Below the pieces are notes generated by a model. That model had not been told where the DNA came from, did no database searches, and saw only the letters and a program-made list of their open reading frames with translations. The translations under genes were made by a program, and so were the position numbers. A stretch of DNA of 64,000 bases from Annona cherimola (taxonomy: Eukaryota; Streptophyta; Magnoliopsida; Magnoliales; Annonaceae): the NCBI GenBank assembly GCA_030490835.1, contig CM059973.1, forward strand, positions 61,508,008 through 61,572,007, written 5' to 3'. Of this stretch, positions 1 through 13,599 are shown piece after piece; within the stretch, counting starts at the first letter, position 1; each line of letters starts with the position of its first letter.

Positions 1-1740
1 ATTATATCCAATCAGATAATTCTGAAGAGACTAAATTTATGCATGTATTGTGCTCATTATAGGGAATCATTGTAGAGTTACATAGCCCCCTATTTGATAA
101 TCTAGTTACTGAAGTCAAAATTTAGCCTATAGAATGATACTCTTGAAATTTTATGAAAACATTATAGGTGTTTTGCAATTTTCTCAAACTAATGGATACA
201 TTTCTAATAAATATCGCTTAAATTATGTGGGTATATATGCAACTTCTACAAGTAAACATCCTAACTTTTTAAAAGAACATGCTCTATTTGAGAATATTCG
301 ATAATGTGGTTGGCAAGGAAAATGAGAAAGAATATTTTTAAACATGGTGAGAATGATTTGATATAAGAGGAGTACAGTGAAAATAAATTGGATTGTTGTG
401 TGAGAAAACGATTAAAATATAAAACTAAAAATCAAATAAGTGGGTTAGTCGGTGTTAAGATATCAAATTATTATTAGAAAATGTGTTGGAAAGAGATGGA
501 AGTAGTTTCCCACTTATGTTGGTGATGTGAGAAATTTTTTAACACTTCTCTCTACATATATTTTGGTATGATTTGATAATTTAATTACCGAAGTACCTTT
601 TTTGTTATTATCTTTACATTTTAATCATTTTTCATCTTATTCCATATAACTAACCAATTTATTTTAACTTTATTCTCTTTACTCATAATTATTACCCCTA
701 TCATATTATGTTACTTTTATATTTTTCAAAAATTTTCATATCTAAGTTTCTCACATTTATTTTTATATCTTTCTAAACACACATTTTTTGATTGGTTGTA
801 CAGATTATATTTCATCTCATATTACAATCAAACTCACTAATCTACACGAGAAACAATAAAAAGCTCCCACCCCTATTTATTCGGAAGACAACAAGCTCTC
901 ACTTATTTATAAAGGAGACAATAAGCTCCAACTGCCACCAAAACATTTATAAAATTCACAATGTGCATTTGTAGCTACACATAATTGAAATTTTTCTCTT
1001 ATATCTGTGACATTTACTCATAATTCTTAATATATCTACAATATTTCATAACTTTTTCTTATACTCATAAATTTGACCCTAAATTCCAATCTTATATATG
1101 TCTTCAACATAATCATTATCTATCCCACTGAAAAGATAATTTTTTCATTAACAAAAATTTTCAATTAAAATAATTCAACCATGATCTGACTCAATCATTG
1201 ATAATAAAGCATTCGTGGCATTAAATGATTCAACAGTCATATTATGATTGAAGTTTTCAGTTAGAAAATTTTCAATGGAGTAGATAATAGTTGCATTTAT
1301 GACATGAATGTGATATAAATTTAGGATGAAATTTTACGAGTATACAAAGAATTTGTAAAAACTTGTATACATAATAAGAGTAGTAAGCAAATATTGTTGA
1401 TATAAAAAGAATTTTTCCTTTAATAATCTAATTAAGGGTGTGTTTGGTGATAAGAAAAAATACAAAAAAGTTTGCTAAAAAAGTTTGGAAATACGGGAAA
1501 ATGATGTAATAAAATAGGAGTAACAATTACATGTGTATTTGGGAAGCGATAAAACTTTCGTATGAAAAGTTTTTGGTGTAAAAGTTTTTAGATTGATAAA
1601 AAATAATTCGATATGATATGGGTAATGATGAGAAGTAAAAAAAATAAAGTTAAATTAGATATGTCACTTATATGGGTAGTTGTAGAAATAATTGAAAAGT
1701 AAGGTAGTTGCATGATTGTGAAAACAAGACAACTTATTTT
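1..1740. repeat. Diverged direct repeat, copy A (cut by window start)
   Basis: This AT-rich block aligns in order with 13600-16600: the same succession of motifs (for example the stretch with tgcatgtattgtgctcatta, then ctcaaactaa.ggatacatttc, then attttttgattggttgt) appears in both. Copy A lacks an insertion of about 780 bp present in copy B near 14370-15145, so it keeps the empty site at about 727-737. No coding region is visible. It could be one arm of a large non-autonomous transposon or a diverged LTR; no LTR ends, primer-binding site or polypurine tract were recognised, so the class is left open. Confidence 0.6.
1436..1740. mobile_element. Tourist-like MITE, partial
   Basis: The end GGGTGTGTTTGG follows TAA at 1433-1435, the arrangement of Tourist/PIF-Harbinger MITEs (TWA target duplication). 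The body shares the TTGAAAAGTAAGGTAGTTG-type motif with the complete copy at 3162-3435. The opposite terminal repeat is not recognisable before about 1740, so the copy is taken as truncated. Confidence 0.5.
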
Positions 1741-3060
1741 CTTTTTGCCTTTTGTGCTTCATCAAAAGATTTTTAGAGTAGTGGTCCAATCCTTGTGTTG
1801 CCAAGCACTTGGATTAATTCACTACTTTCAAAATCATTAGCTAGCAAAAAAAGTGAACCACCATCCTATAAAAAAAGGAGGCGAAGCTATAAATCATACC
1901 ATATATGATTAAGCAAGCCAAATCTCTTGTTATTTTTGTGAAAATGATAGCTTCAAGCTATCTTTTGTTACCCTCAAGTGGATTCAAATGACATTTCTAT
2001 TTGAGGCACCTATGAGGGGAAGAGAATGGAGACCTCGATTAGAATTTAGAGTAGTGTTCAACAGTGCATAGGTAGTAATGCCATTAAGAGGGGTTAGCCA
2101 AAAATTCAAGGTGGGCAAGGTGGGAGGAAGAGGTATATAGCATGAGATGAGGTGGGTAGATTGCACTTGGAGTAATGCCCACACACTGTTCGACTCCTCC
2201 TTTTAATGAATAAGGATATGAATTAGGCATGCTTCAGTTTTTGTTCAATGGAAAAATATTAGAAACCAAAAAATGTAAACATGTGCATTCATAATTGCTA
2301 TGCATAGGGACTAGCTTCGCCAACAAGATATTGAATCGGCATCCAAACCCCCTATGAAGTGAGGGTTAGATTAGAAAAAATTTGCTTTGGTTTTTATAGA
2401 TCTAATAAGGTGTGTAAATCAATAGCTATGTAATGCTAAAATAAGATTCTGACATTTTGATTTGGATGGTCTAAGATGTTGATTCTTGTAAACAGTGTAT
2501 ATTAAGAGAGTGCTACATTGTTAAGCATGATTAGTTAAGGTCACAGAGATCAAATGTGAGATCAAGATTGAACAAGATGAGTTAAGTTTGATTTAGGTTG
2601 AAGTAGATTTATGAGTAGATCTAGTATGAGCATACGGTTGATATTGTATAGAGATAGTTCAGATTGAGGTGAAAAGATGACATTTATGGAGCTACAAATG
2701 TCTCACATTATTTAATTCGTTTATGGTTGTGTTGATGTTGATGATGCATAGAGACTACATAGAAATAGACTAGTCTTCTTGAGTTATGCATTCAAAGTTG
2801 GCTTTAGGTCCTACATGTATATGATGGCATTAGACCATGTTGAGAACCTTGGAATCTTAAGAATGAAATGGTGTTGAAAAATAAATGTAGTTTATGCTAT
2901 TTGGTAACTATTAGAAGGGATGTGCATGATAGAGTGCATGATTAGATGTACTGATAAGCAATTAGAGCTTGTGAGTTCAGATGTGTGTTATTTGGCATAC
3001 ATGTGGAAATGATGAGTGAACGAGTAGGTGAAGCTCTTATACTTATAGAGTATTGATCTT
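1741..3060. other. Intergenic, no gene recognised
   Basis: Both strands were read. Reading frames are short and interrupted, with no recognised domain and no plausible splice-linked exons. It looks like degraded repeat DNA. Confidence 0.5.
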
Positions 3061-3690
3061 CTCAAACCGGTCTAAAATTTGGTAATTTCAAACAGGTTCA
3101 AGAATATTTTTTAAATTTTTTATGAATATGTTAATCTAGTTATATTAAATTTATAAACTAAGGGTGTATTTGGTAATGAATAAAACTTTTGATGAAAAAT
3201 TTTAAAGAGTAAAAATGTCAAATAATGTGATATGATAGGGATAACGATGAGTAATAAAGAGAATAAAGCTAAAATAGATAGGTTAGTTATGAGTTGTGTA
3301 TAAATGATTGAAAAGTAAGATAATTGTATAGGAAAATGTGAAAAAATAATTAAAAATATGATAGTTCTAGAGAGTAAAAAGTTTTAGATTGAAAAGTTTT
3401 AACTTGAAATTTTCTATCAATTGTCAAACACACCCTAAATTTTATCATTTTTAGATATGTATATATGTTTATTTTCAATTTTTAAATACAGGTGTATTTA
3501 AAATGACTTAAATCTTTAGTATTTATAAATCCAAAATAAATATATACACATATCTAAAAATGGAAAAACTTGGTTGATAAATGAAGTAAAACTAGACTAA
3601 CATGTTTATTAAAAAAATTTTAAAAATATATTTTTGAACCAGTTTAAAATTACCATATATTAGACTGATTTGAAATGATCAACCAACATA
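3060..3690. mobile_element. Foldback MITE carrying a nested Tourist element
   Basis: Once the 274-bp insert at 3162-3435 is removed, the flanks form a long palindrome. One arm runs through the 'ttaatctagttatattaaat' motif and the other returns as its reverse complement ('gtaaaactagactaacatg'), meeting at a centre near 3500. Outer ends read 'aaaccggtctaaaattt' and 'aaccagtttaaaatta'. It is the same foldback family as at 28392, 28730, 29742 and 61545. Non-coding. Confidence 0.7.
3162..3435. mobile_element. Tourist-like (PIF/Harbinger) MITE, complete
   Basis: Begins GGGTGTATTTGG and ends CCAAACACACCC-type (tcaaacacaccc), with a TAA duplication on both sides (3159-3161 and 3436-3438). Length is 274 bp, with no coding capacity. 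Three-base TWA duplications and this terminal repeat are hallmarks of Tourist MITEs. It sits inside an older foldback MITE. Confidence 0.8.
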
Positions 3691-4959
3691 CTCACGTGAT
3701 CATCTAATTGAAAAAATTTATTGTGGGTGCACATAATTGAAGCATGGAAGCATTTAGATATAGCCAAATCTAATAATGCAAGTGCCCACAGCTTCGGTAA
3801 TGTGTAGACGATGATCAACGAGAGAATTGCAATAAGATACGCTGAAAGCTTCTAAAGTAGAGTCAAGTAAGATGAAAAGATCTACATCAAGTAGTAGTTT
3901 TCTTAATTTGTAATTGTAGTAGTTTGTGATCTCTCTGAATACTAGACGGTGAAAAAAATGATGCCACAAAGGATGCAATAGTTGATTATGTGAGCATCTT
4001 AGATGGAAATGTAAGTTTATGCTAGTCTAGACGTGAGGATAATGGTATCTCAAGTGGAAAGATGTGGATTCATTTTGATCTAGAGTATGATGACAAAAGA
4101 ATTAATTGATGATTGATGCATAGAACAGTTAAAGGCATGACTTCTCTTCGAGCTAATCAGGTGTTACAAAATCTAGGCTAAGGTGGAGATATTGTATCTT
4201 ATATTCTGCATACAAGTTATTTTTATAATTATTCATTTGTGAGAGTGCATATTGAATATATAAAAGTTTCCATTGATTTGCCTAAGTATCCATGGTAGTC
4301 CCACATAATAAGATACTAGCTAGAAATTCAAAAGAGTTCTAAAGAAGAGCTTACAAAGAGAGAAGAGTCATCACATGGTTCTGATAGTATTGCAATGGGG
4401 TGTAAAAGGGGGTTGATTAGAGGGTATTATTTGATGTATATGAGGCATCTGAAAAATGATTTGTGAGTTATTTTGAACCATCTTTAGAACTTATTTATCA
4501 TAATGGATTTGTATCTCTCATATGATTTTTCCTTTCTTGATTGAAGAACTTTCCATATAATCTTTGTATCCTGTGTGTTAGATCCTATATTTAATTATTA
4601 ATTCTAGTTTATAACTAATACTAAAGAAAATCACATTTCTTATTATATTATAAATGGAGTAAATTTTTTTAAATGAGTTAGTGTTATAGTTAGCCTCAAA
4701 TCCCTATAACCTAATATGATCACATCTCTAATTGCTACCACTTGATATGGGCCATCTGTGATTACAACTATTGATTGTGTGAAAAAGAAATTTAATTAGC
4801 CAATGGAGCTTCTAGACAAAACATTTGTTGCTCAGTGAAACAACTAATTGACACTTTTCTAGTGAAAATTCATTTCAACAAATAGGAGAGTCACATGGGC
4901 ATTTTAAGCATTATTGATAAATATTGAAGGACCTTTGCATTGGAAACATTGCCACTGAG
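3691..4959. other. Intergenic, no gene recognised
   Basis: Stop-rich in all frames. A stretch near 4140-4210 (around 'ggtggagatattgtatctt') vaguely resembles the end of a Copia-type element, but no domain can be read, so no element is claimed. Confidence 0.4.
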
Positions 4960-5799
4960 CTTGTTGGCGTGGATGCAAAATCTTTAATAATAAGTTAAAG
5001 ATTTGAAATAAGTTTTAAATAGTTAATGTGAAGTTCTAAAATTTTATCAGAGGGTCCATCGAACTAGATTAAGAGTTTAAACAACAAAAGCAAAAATTAT
5101 TTCCCACATGCAACACCAAATGTTAAGTCTAAATATAATCCAAAGCTTCACCAAACTAAGTTAAGAACTCATACCATCTAGCTGAGAGATAGTAAAGAAA
5201 GAACAAGTGAATACGCTTAATTTTTTTTCATGAAAAAGAGTGATCCACAAATATGAGGCTGCCTAAAAGACCATAAGGCCGATTTCAACCGAAGATTGAC
5301 TATTCAAATGTTGTAGTCGCAAGGAGTGTTAATGGGTTCAGGTTGCCTTCTCAGGGAATGGATTCTCAAGGGAGCATTGGCCATAGTTTAAACCAACCTT
5401 AGGAGGAATTATTGTCCAATCATAGGTCTAAATCTTTTTCTTCAATCCAAACCATATGATCTCTTCATGTGAAGGAATTGGTTTCTTGCTGTAAAGGAGT
5501 GAGATCCAATCTTTAAATCTAGACCTCTTACCAAGAACCCTGTCTTAGGTCAAATGCTTTCCCTGCGACCGAAACATTGTAATCCAAGAGTGAGATGTTG
5601 CTTTTATATTTCACTTGAACAGTCATGACACATGCTTAGTATCAGAATGATATTTATAATCATCTCATCATATCTTCTTTAAGTTGATATGTTTGTCTCT
5701 AGTTTATAGAGTGTTAAACGAGGCTTGCCTCAAATAACTTATTATGGTTTTAGTTGACTTCACCCCATCAGAGCTACCATTAAAGTTGGGCAGTGTTTC
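4960..5799. repeat. Direct repeat unit, left part (split by the solo LTR)
   Basis: About 5240-5799 followed by 9831-9900 aligns with 10680-11280. Shared landmarks include a 'gatc.a.gaatat.ag' stretch, 'gaggcttgcctcaaat' versus 'gaggcttatcatcgat', and 'cagtgttt' versus 'tagtgttg' at the junction. The second copy is uninterrupted and so gives the empty site for the LTR. No coding content recognised. Confidence 0.55.
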
Positions 5800-8700
5800 T
5801 GTGGCGCCCCAAACCGATCGTCACATCCTAGCCCTTACCTCAAGATCGGATTGATTGGTAAACGTGATCAGGATTGTTGCCTTGTCACACACGGCGGGAT
5901 TTATCGGATATTTATCCTATTAAATATGGTCATGTAACTGTTCATATAACACCTCATGTTCTCACAATTTCATATTCATACATTTTTAAGTCATTTCAAT
6001 CCATTCATTACATACAAACATGTTGTTCAGCAACATTTCATCTTTTACCTAAATTAGATGTCACTGCATGTACATATCAGAGTCATTCGTATAAAACATT
6101 CAAGTAGTTCACAACTATTCATTATAAAGCACGGCATGTAATTTTACAATCATTCCACATCAACTTCATAACATAAGTTCCATAAATTTTTCCATGAACT
6201 CCTTAAGCCGGTGCTAGCTCCTTCGCCGTGTCCTGTCCATCACCTATCTTTGGGTTTGGAAAATAAAATCGTGAGTCGAAACTTAATAAGCAAGTTATTT
6301 GCATTTTTTAGGCAAATCATTTCAGGCAACATTTTTCATTTAAAATCAACTTGGAAAGCATTCTTATACCTTATTCAAAGGTATATCTTGAAAACATGAA
6401 ATCCTGTACCCATCACGGGTCTCATATGCATAATGTCATATGAAAAATATGAACATGAACATCATATCTCCCTAGGATGGAAGCTAGCTAGGCGACCATC
6501 CGTCACGTTAACTCCCATTTCAGAGAGGGCGCCGCCGGCCATCGGCCTATTACAAGCGACTTGGTCACACCAAGGGGGGACAATCGGTCCGCTAACACCC
6601 TTCAAGTGGACCTAGTATCCTGTGCACATGAACTTTTCATAAATCCATCTTTGACATGCTAGCATGATTTTTCAACCATAAACATCAATCCACATCATTT
6701 TCCATAGCATTTATAAAAGAAACATTTCATAATCATTTCTTTTGAAATAAAACATCATTTCAACATTATTTTGCTAAGGGATGGCCATCCTTAAACCCAT
6801 TGGAAACAATTTCATAGTTTCATCAAACAAGTTAGAATACAAATTGCATTTATGGAAACAATTTAGAAAAGTAAAAATCCTTTAGAAAATTTGCTTGCTT
6901 ACCTGAAGTCCTTAGCTTTCCGTTACCACTTTCTCTTTGCCTTTGCCTACATGAAAAATAATATGATTCTTCATATTTTTTTTTCTTCATATTTTCTTTA
7001 GTTTTCCAACCCATTCCATATACACGTATCATTTATTTGACTTCATAAGTCATCATACACATATATGGCCTATTTGAACCCATTAGCATAATTTACACAC
7101 ATTCGGCTATTATACAACATAGCATATACATATAACCCTAAAATCAGGGTATTCATTTCAATATCAAAAAATTCATTCCATAAACATCATTCATAGCTTC
7201 ATTAAGCTTACTTTGCCATTTTTTCCATTTTTTCCAAAACACACATATGGGTGTTTCTTCTACGTACATAGCATTGCCTTAGCTTCATAAATCAAGTCCA
7301 AAATTTTGGATCAAATACCATACAATCTCAAACAGATTCATAGACAAGGGATTCATTGTGCATTTTTGCATAAAATCATTTTTCATAAGTCATTCATCAC
7401 CCGTTTACCGTTATCCCTTCACATAAGCTCATTTAGCACTTAAACACAATGCATTTCATAAAATTTCCTAACTCAGAAATTTAATCCATTTTTCAGCGGG
7501 TTAATTACCCTTAATTAACACTGCATTCAAGGTATTTTTACGAAATTTAAATCCATTCACCCATAGGTTTCCAAAACAACAAGTTTGGAACCCGTTTTTC
7601 ACCCGTTTTACGCATCTTTCGACACTTAACCCTATGCAATCATATAATTCCGAATTTCCAGAAATAAAATCTATTTTTCCTCATCCATATTTAAGAATTT
7701 AACACATAATTAACATCCACGCATTGTCATTTCTCAAAACAGCAAGTTACCCTCATGTTTTGAGACCCATTTCACGTCGGTTTGACGTTCTTTCATAAAA
7801 ATCATAAAAATCAGATTTAGGGTTTATTTCTCCCAAATCTTTTGGGCATCCATCATACCTTAAACCTAGGGTATTTTACCCTACATAACATGCCTAAAAC
7901 ATGCAAGTCCATTTCCATAACATTTTTAACCCAAAAATTAAGAAATGAGGTCAAAATCCATGCTTTGCATTCCATAACTTCAAATTTTCATCACGTAAGC
8001 ATAAACCCTCATATTTTTGGAATGAATACATGATTCATAGCTTAATCAAATCATTAAATCAAAACGGAAACTTGTCTTGAAGATTTAAGATTTAACAACT
8101 TGAATTTTTCACTTCATACGCATGCATAACGTCACTTTCATCAATCTTAACTTAAAAATTCATACTTAAAACTTAATACCCAATCCATATTCATGCAAAG
8201 GCATGTTGAAACATCATTTTACAGATTCTTTAAGCATGCTTTTCATTTCCAAGTTTTGAGTTTAAGAACTCAAGTTAAACAACTCAAAATCATTCACATA
8301 CTTACTTGGTTTTGAGCCAACTTAAACCCTAATGCTTGGAGATGATTTCTTCTTCAAGTTTCCTTCCTTTTTCCCTTGGTTTTTCTCCTCCTTTTTCTGG
8401 AAAATATGGACGTGAGCTGCTGGGTTGGCTTTGGGGTGGAAATTCCCACTTAGAAATTTTCTCAAGCCTCTCTCCAAGTGATCGTGCATGGCTTATAAGA
8501 GCTGGATTTTTTTCCAGCAGTGGGGCCCACTTGGTGCTACAATTCCACCCCCCTTCAATGCTCCCTTATCTACCATATGGGCTGGCACGTTTTCAACCAA
8601 GTAAATTTGCATTTTTACCATTTTTCAAAAGTCAAAAATTGCATCATCTTTGACCGTCCAATGCATTTCCAATTCACGTCCAATCTGTCCAGATTTTTAT

Positions 8701-9830
8701 TCATTTTATTCATTTTTATTTTATTCTAAAACGTGGGTAATTTATGTCTATAATTACCCTTTAATTCATTCATTAATTTTATATAAATAAATTTAACAAA
8801 TATTGCAGCAACTTAGCACAAAAATCACATTTTCCATTCTCCCAAAGCTGTCCATGTTTTCAGCAGTATATACCTGTCTTTTTCCATTTTTTTATTGCTG
8901 AAATTCTCCATTATTGCATGCAAAAATCATGTACCCGCATCCCTGCAATATTTAGGCATTTTTAAGAAATTTTAAAAATAAAAAATGAGCACTAACCAGC
9001 CCATGGACGTCCCCTTTGGCCACCTTGGCTATGCTTCGCCTATACTTGTGTAGCTCCATCATTTCATGCATTAAATGGATGGATAATTCATAGAATTATG
9101 CATTTTATTTAAATGCATAAATTCTCTCAAAATTTCCTGCAATGGACACCTCATAATTCATTTACTTCCATGCCATCATATCATGCACCTTTACATTAAT
9201 GATATGGTACTCTCTTGGAGCATAAGTCAACCATAGCCACCTTTTTCAATGCAAGCATTTTTCCAATATTCCATGCTTAATCCAAACCATCCAAAATAAA
9301 CATCTCACCATTCTATTCAACTATTTCAAATTTCAACTCAATCCGAGTTTTCTAGCTCCCGATATAGCCGTTTAAAGTTAACGGTTGAAATGAATATATG
9401 CTTAAAAATTCATAATTCTCATTTCATCAAGAATTTTCATAACCCATTTATTCCATAATACTAAGCCAACGTTAACAATTTTCATTTCAAATTTCACTTG
9501 AATTCGCCTTATAGGCGTTGAGTTATGAATTTTTCAATATTTTCCATCAAATTTGTCAATTTCCATATTAACTTCCATAATTCATTTTAAATAATGGAAA
9601 ATGATTTTTCATGACATATTTGCACATTTAAATCACAAATAATTCATTCTAAACCCATTGTCTCATTTAGGCTCAAAACACTTAATCATATCATTAATGC
9701 TAACCCATAACCCTAATTGTCATAATTAGCAAAAATCATAAAATGCCTTCATAATTATATAATTCATGAATAATTATCATATACATGTTCAATGCATACA
9801 TATAGGTCCTACATGGGTTAGGGTTTCACA
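5800..9830. mobile_element. Solo LTR of a large LTR retrotransposon (about 4.0 kb)
   Basis: The block starts TGTGGCGCC and ends TTTCACA, giving matching TGTG/CACA termini. It is bordered by near-identical five-base sequences (gtttc at 5795-5799 and gtttt at 9831-9835), as expected for a target duplication. The uninterrupted relative of the flanking DNA near 11183 lacks the block. No gag or pol reading frame occurs inside, and no second LTR is in the window. The length and the CGCCCC-containing end suggest a Ty3/gypsy element, which is an inference. Small frames inside it (such as that at 8336-8653) are not taken as genes. Confidence 0.7.
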
Positions 9831-12800
9831 GTTTTCCTGTTCAAGTGTTGCGACATTAATGGACGTTCTTAGGCAAGAAGTTGATGTCAAGGTGCTATCA
9901 TTGTGTCCCTTCAATCTCACTCTCTTAAGAGAGGCTTTGTTCTCCCACTCTAAGGGTGTGGGCCTTAAGAGCAACCTAGTATGAGAGTCTTATTCTTCAA
10001 GAGTTCATTGTTCCTCATAATGTTGTCCATAGCTCTTTGGGCTGAGGGAATGGCATAAATGCAAATATTTTAGTTTTGAATTGGCATAAATGCAAATAAC
10101 ATAACTAATAATCAATTTATTATTAACATAAGTATTTTTATTATTTCTATAAAAATTTAATCGTCGACAATGAAACTTTAATAAAAGGGTCATGCCTACA
10201 ACATCATGCAAATGCTATAAGGTGCTTTGTAATTTTGTAAAACTTAAATATACACTTGAAATTTTGTCCAAACTATGTAAGTATAGATGAAAAAGCCCTT
10301 TCGAAAAACAAATCCTTTAACTTGAGAATATTGAAAAAGTAAGTTGTTGCTCTTTTGTGACAAGCAAATTTAGACATGAAGGGTTGAATATTATTCAAAT
10401 ATGTTTGAAAACATTAACAACCTTACAATTAACGCATTCTTATGATAATCTTTTGGAAAATTGACATCAACATTTGTTTTAGGAGTTTTTATGAGTATAT
10501 CTATATATTTTGGTCTAAATTGCAAGTATATTATTTAAATTATGGGAAAATTTGTAAGTGATCGTCAATATTTTATTTTGCAATTTATTCCCCATAAAAT
10601 GTGTAAATAATTCATCATTTTAAACTTTGTTTGTGAAAGACATTATTATATGTTATCCAACATTTATCATGATAGATGATGCTTGATAAGTCCAAACTTA
10701 GTTTGAGGCTCGCCAAACTAGATTAGGGACTAAAATCTTCAAAAATAAAGAATTGATTGAATGGATACAGGACTTGTATGGAAAATAGTGATCTATGAAT
10801 ATAAGATCAGCCAAAAATCATGGGGCCAATGAGGCCAAAGTTATACTGTTCAGATATTGGAGTACACTAGGTTGACGATACAAAGCTATAAAAATTTCTT
10901 TCCCAGGGAAACCCCTTTGTTGAAATAAGCACTTTAGGAAAAGCTAGCTAGATTAGACCCCTTTCTAAGAGGATGTTGTTTTATTTTTATACAGGGCTCA
11001 GATTGGGATGACACATGTGTTGTATCAAGGGAGATTTATAATCATCTCTATCCGATCCTTCATGTTGTGATGTGTCTGTCCTTGATTATTTGAGTGTAAA
11101 TCGAGGCTTATCATCGATGAATAATGATGACTAAGCTGACTTCATCTCCAACTATCGAAGTCACAAATGATGTTAAATAGTGTTGTTCCGCTTAAGGGTT
11201 GTGACATTAATGAATTTTCTTGGGTGAAAAGTTTAGTCAATGTCATGATGACATCATAGTATCAATTTGATATGTGGTGATAAAAAGGGGACTTGACTTT
11301 CATATCCAAGTAGGTTCCATTAAATGAGGGAAAAAGTTATAAATTGTCCTCTATATTGGGCAGGACTAATGGCTAAAATTTTATAGAGTATTTAGGAAGA
11401 GAGAGGAGAGAGAAAATACACACAATAAGAAAGATAGAGGAATGAAGAGAGATTAGATTGGAAGATAATCTCTTGTTATAAAATTCGGTTGTCCCCTTAA
11501 ACTGTTAAACATCGTCTTTTTATTTTTTCTACCTCAATAGATTAAATCTCAATCTTAGATCCATAAACCCATGAAGATTATTTCACTCAAGATTCTCTAT
11601 CACAATCCATGATAGTTATTGTAATAATATGACTCATTAGAAGTGGGGAAAGGGTTAGAATAATGGTTTGTCAAATACTTAAAGCTAGTGATTGATTATT
11701 GGCATTGATTGCTAAATCAAGCCTCAAAAAGACTTGTCAGCTACTTAAAGCTAGCATGGACCAAGGTTTCAGAGATGCAAACTAAATTTTCTCTTATTTA
11801 TCAAGGGTCACTAAAAAGGCTTAGTACTTTAGTCCTTATGTGTTATGGAGGTTCATATTAATATTATAATTTATCACTTGTAGAGATAGACATTTTAGGG
11901 ATCTAGAGTCTTTCATGAATTAGTTAGATTTGTAAATAGTAGGTTAAAAGAATTTGAAAGTGAAAAGTGTAGATGTTGGTAGAATAAGTTGCCTCATTAA
12001 ATGTTATAAACCAAGTCAAGCTAGGTAGTGGGGAGACAATACTTACGATACAAGAGGGAAAGGAGTTGAAAAAGTAGGAGTAGTCTAGGTCTATTCATGG
12101 TTGGGATGGGATAGGGATGGGAAGAAATTTTCTATTCTTGACAAAAAACAACCAACTTTTTCTATTTTCCATAAAAATTTTCATTCTCAATGCATAATAA
12201 CACTTTTTTTTATATCATTCCATATCGCATTCCGACTATAAACAATTCCAAATAGAATAGAACTGTCCAATTGGACATGTAGAGTCTATCTCCAATTTGG
12301 TGTAGGCTAGCCACAAGAGTGCTAGAGGGAGGTGGACCTAAAGGTAAAAGTGTTCACCAACAGACATTTAGGATACTTATATAGGAAAGCTTTTAAAGGA
12401 AAAGGACAATGATAGTAAGGAATTTTATTTAGTTAAGACAGGTGTGATGTTAATGACCTTGGGCATTGTCATTAGGGGTGGATAAGAGGATTTGTGAATG
12501 CACCAATTGTTGTCACATATATTTGATCAGGTATACTACTGTCATGAACTCCATCCAAGAGACTGAGGAGGATGGCTTTGGGAAATGGTGCTCCCTTCAA
12601 GGGGAGGGGAAGCTGATGATTATATTCCTCAGGATACCTCGGGTTGGTTACCAACACTTCTTCAAGGTAGTAAGTGAATATCATTTTTCATTGTCAAGGA
12701 GTTTTGAGATGGCGACGAGCCTATGAGCATTATTTAGCTTTTAATGATGTCATTTTCCCAGACAACATCAAACAATGAAGCCTAAAATGGTAATGTCATG

Positions 12801-13599
12801 AGTTAATACCTTATTGCATATTTTGAAATTTAGTAAAGAGCAAAGAGTGAGACAATGACTTTTATATAGAAAAGGAGGTCTCGTAGAGTCTATTGCCTTC
12901 CTGAAAATAGTGAAGGATTTGCTTATATGTGAAATGGAGTGCAAGAATGGGTTTGTTCCCCGATCTTCCTTAGTGGATAAGACATTGCCACAAGAGAAGA
13001 GAATTTGACGATTTTTAGGATTAGATCATGATTAGGAAAAAAATCATCTAATTTCTCCTCCACTTTTTAAAATGTCGAAGAAAAAAGAGGGATTTAGATG
13101 TTCCTTGATTATAGATGCATATTCCTTATAATCTTCTAAGTGGTAAGGATCTCGAAGTTGGCTATGATAAGGGTAAGTTACTTTTTCAAAGCACTAGACA
13201 CTTTGGGGAACCTCCAATTAAACTAGTTGAGAGATCTAGTGGCTATTGATGTTATGCAAAGAGAGAAATGGCTTTGGGATAATGCGTTAGTGGGCTTATG
13301 GCAATAAGTCGACTCAAGGGCAACTTTTAATCTTTTTAGGAAGTGATATGGTTGCCTTTAGTGAAATGTCAAGATGTTCATTTTGTAGAGTGTGCCTCAA
13401 AGAGAGTTGATCACACCTTCCCCTCCAAGGGCTATTCTTTAAGGAGATGGTGTTGAGAGAGATAGTTAGACTTGCTAATTTTTTGCTATCTTGTTGTAGG
13501 GTTTTAATTTGAATGACATGGCATAGAGATTGATCGACTAAGACCACATTGATTACTTTTTTTTATTTTCCCATACACAATAATTCTACCTTCTATCAC
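9831..13599. other. Intergenic, repeat-derived, no gene recognised
   Basis: It opens with the right part of the split direct repeat (9831-9900) and includes its intact partner (about 10680-11280). From 11290 to 13560 the base composition is less AT-rich and several frames of 60-86 codons occur on both strands, but none shows a recognisable domain. A decayed retroelement interior is possible. Confidence 0.45.

Noticed and set aside
8336..8653. 105-codon open frame inside the solo LTR
   Set aside because: It is Ser/Pro/Phe-rich without domain features and lies inside a non-coding LTR.
12466..12726. Overlapping 86- and 70-codon frames on opposite strands
   Set aside because: No domain, no supporting splice sites, and they lie in repeat-derived DNA.
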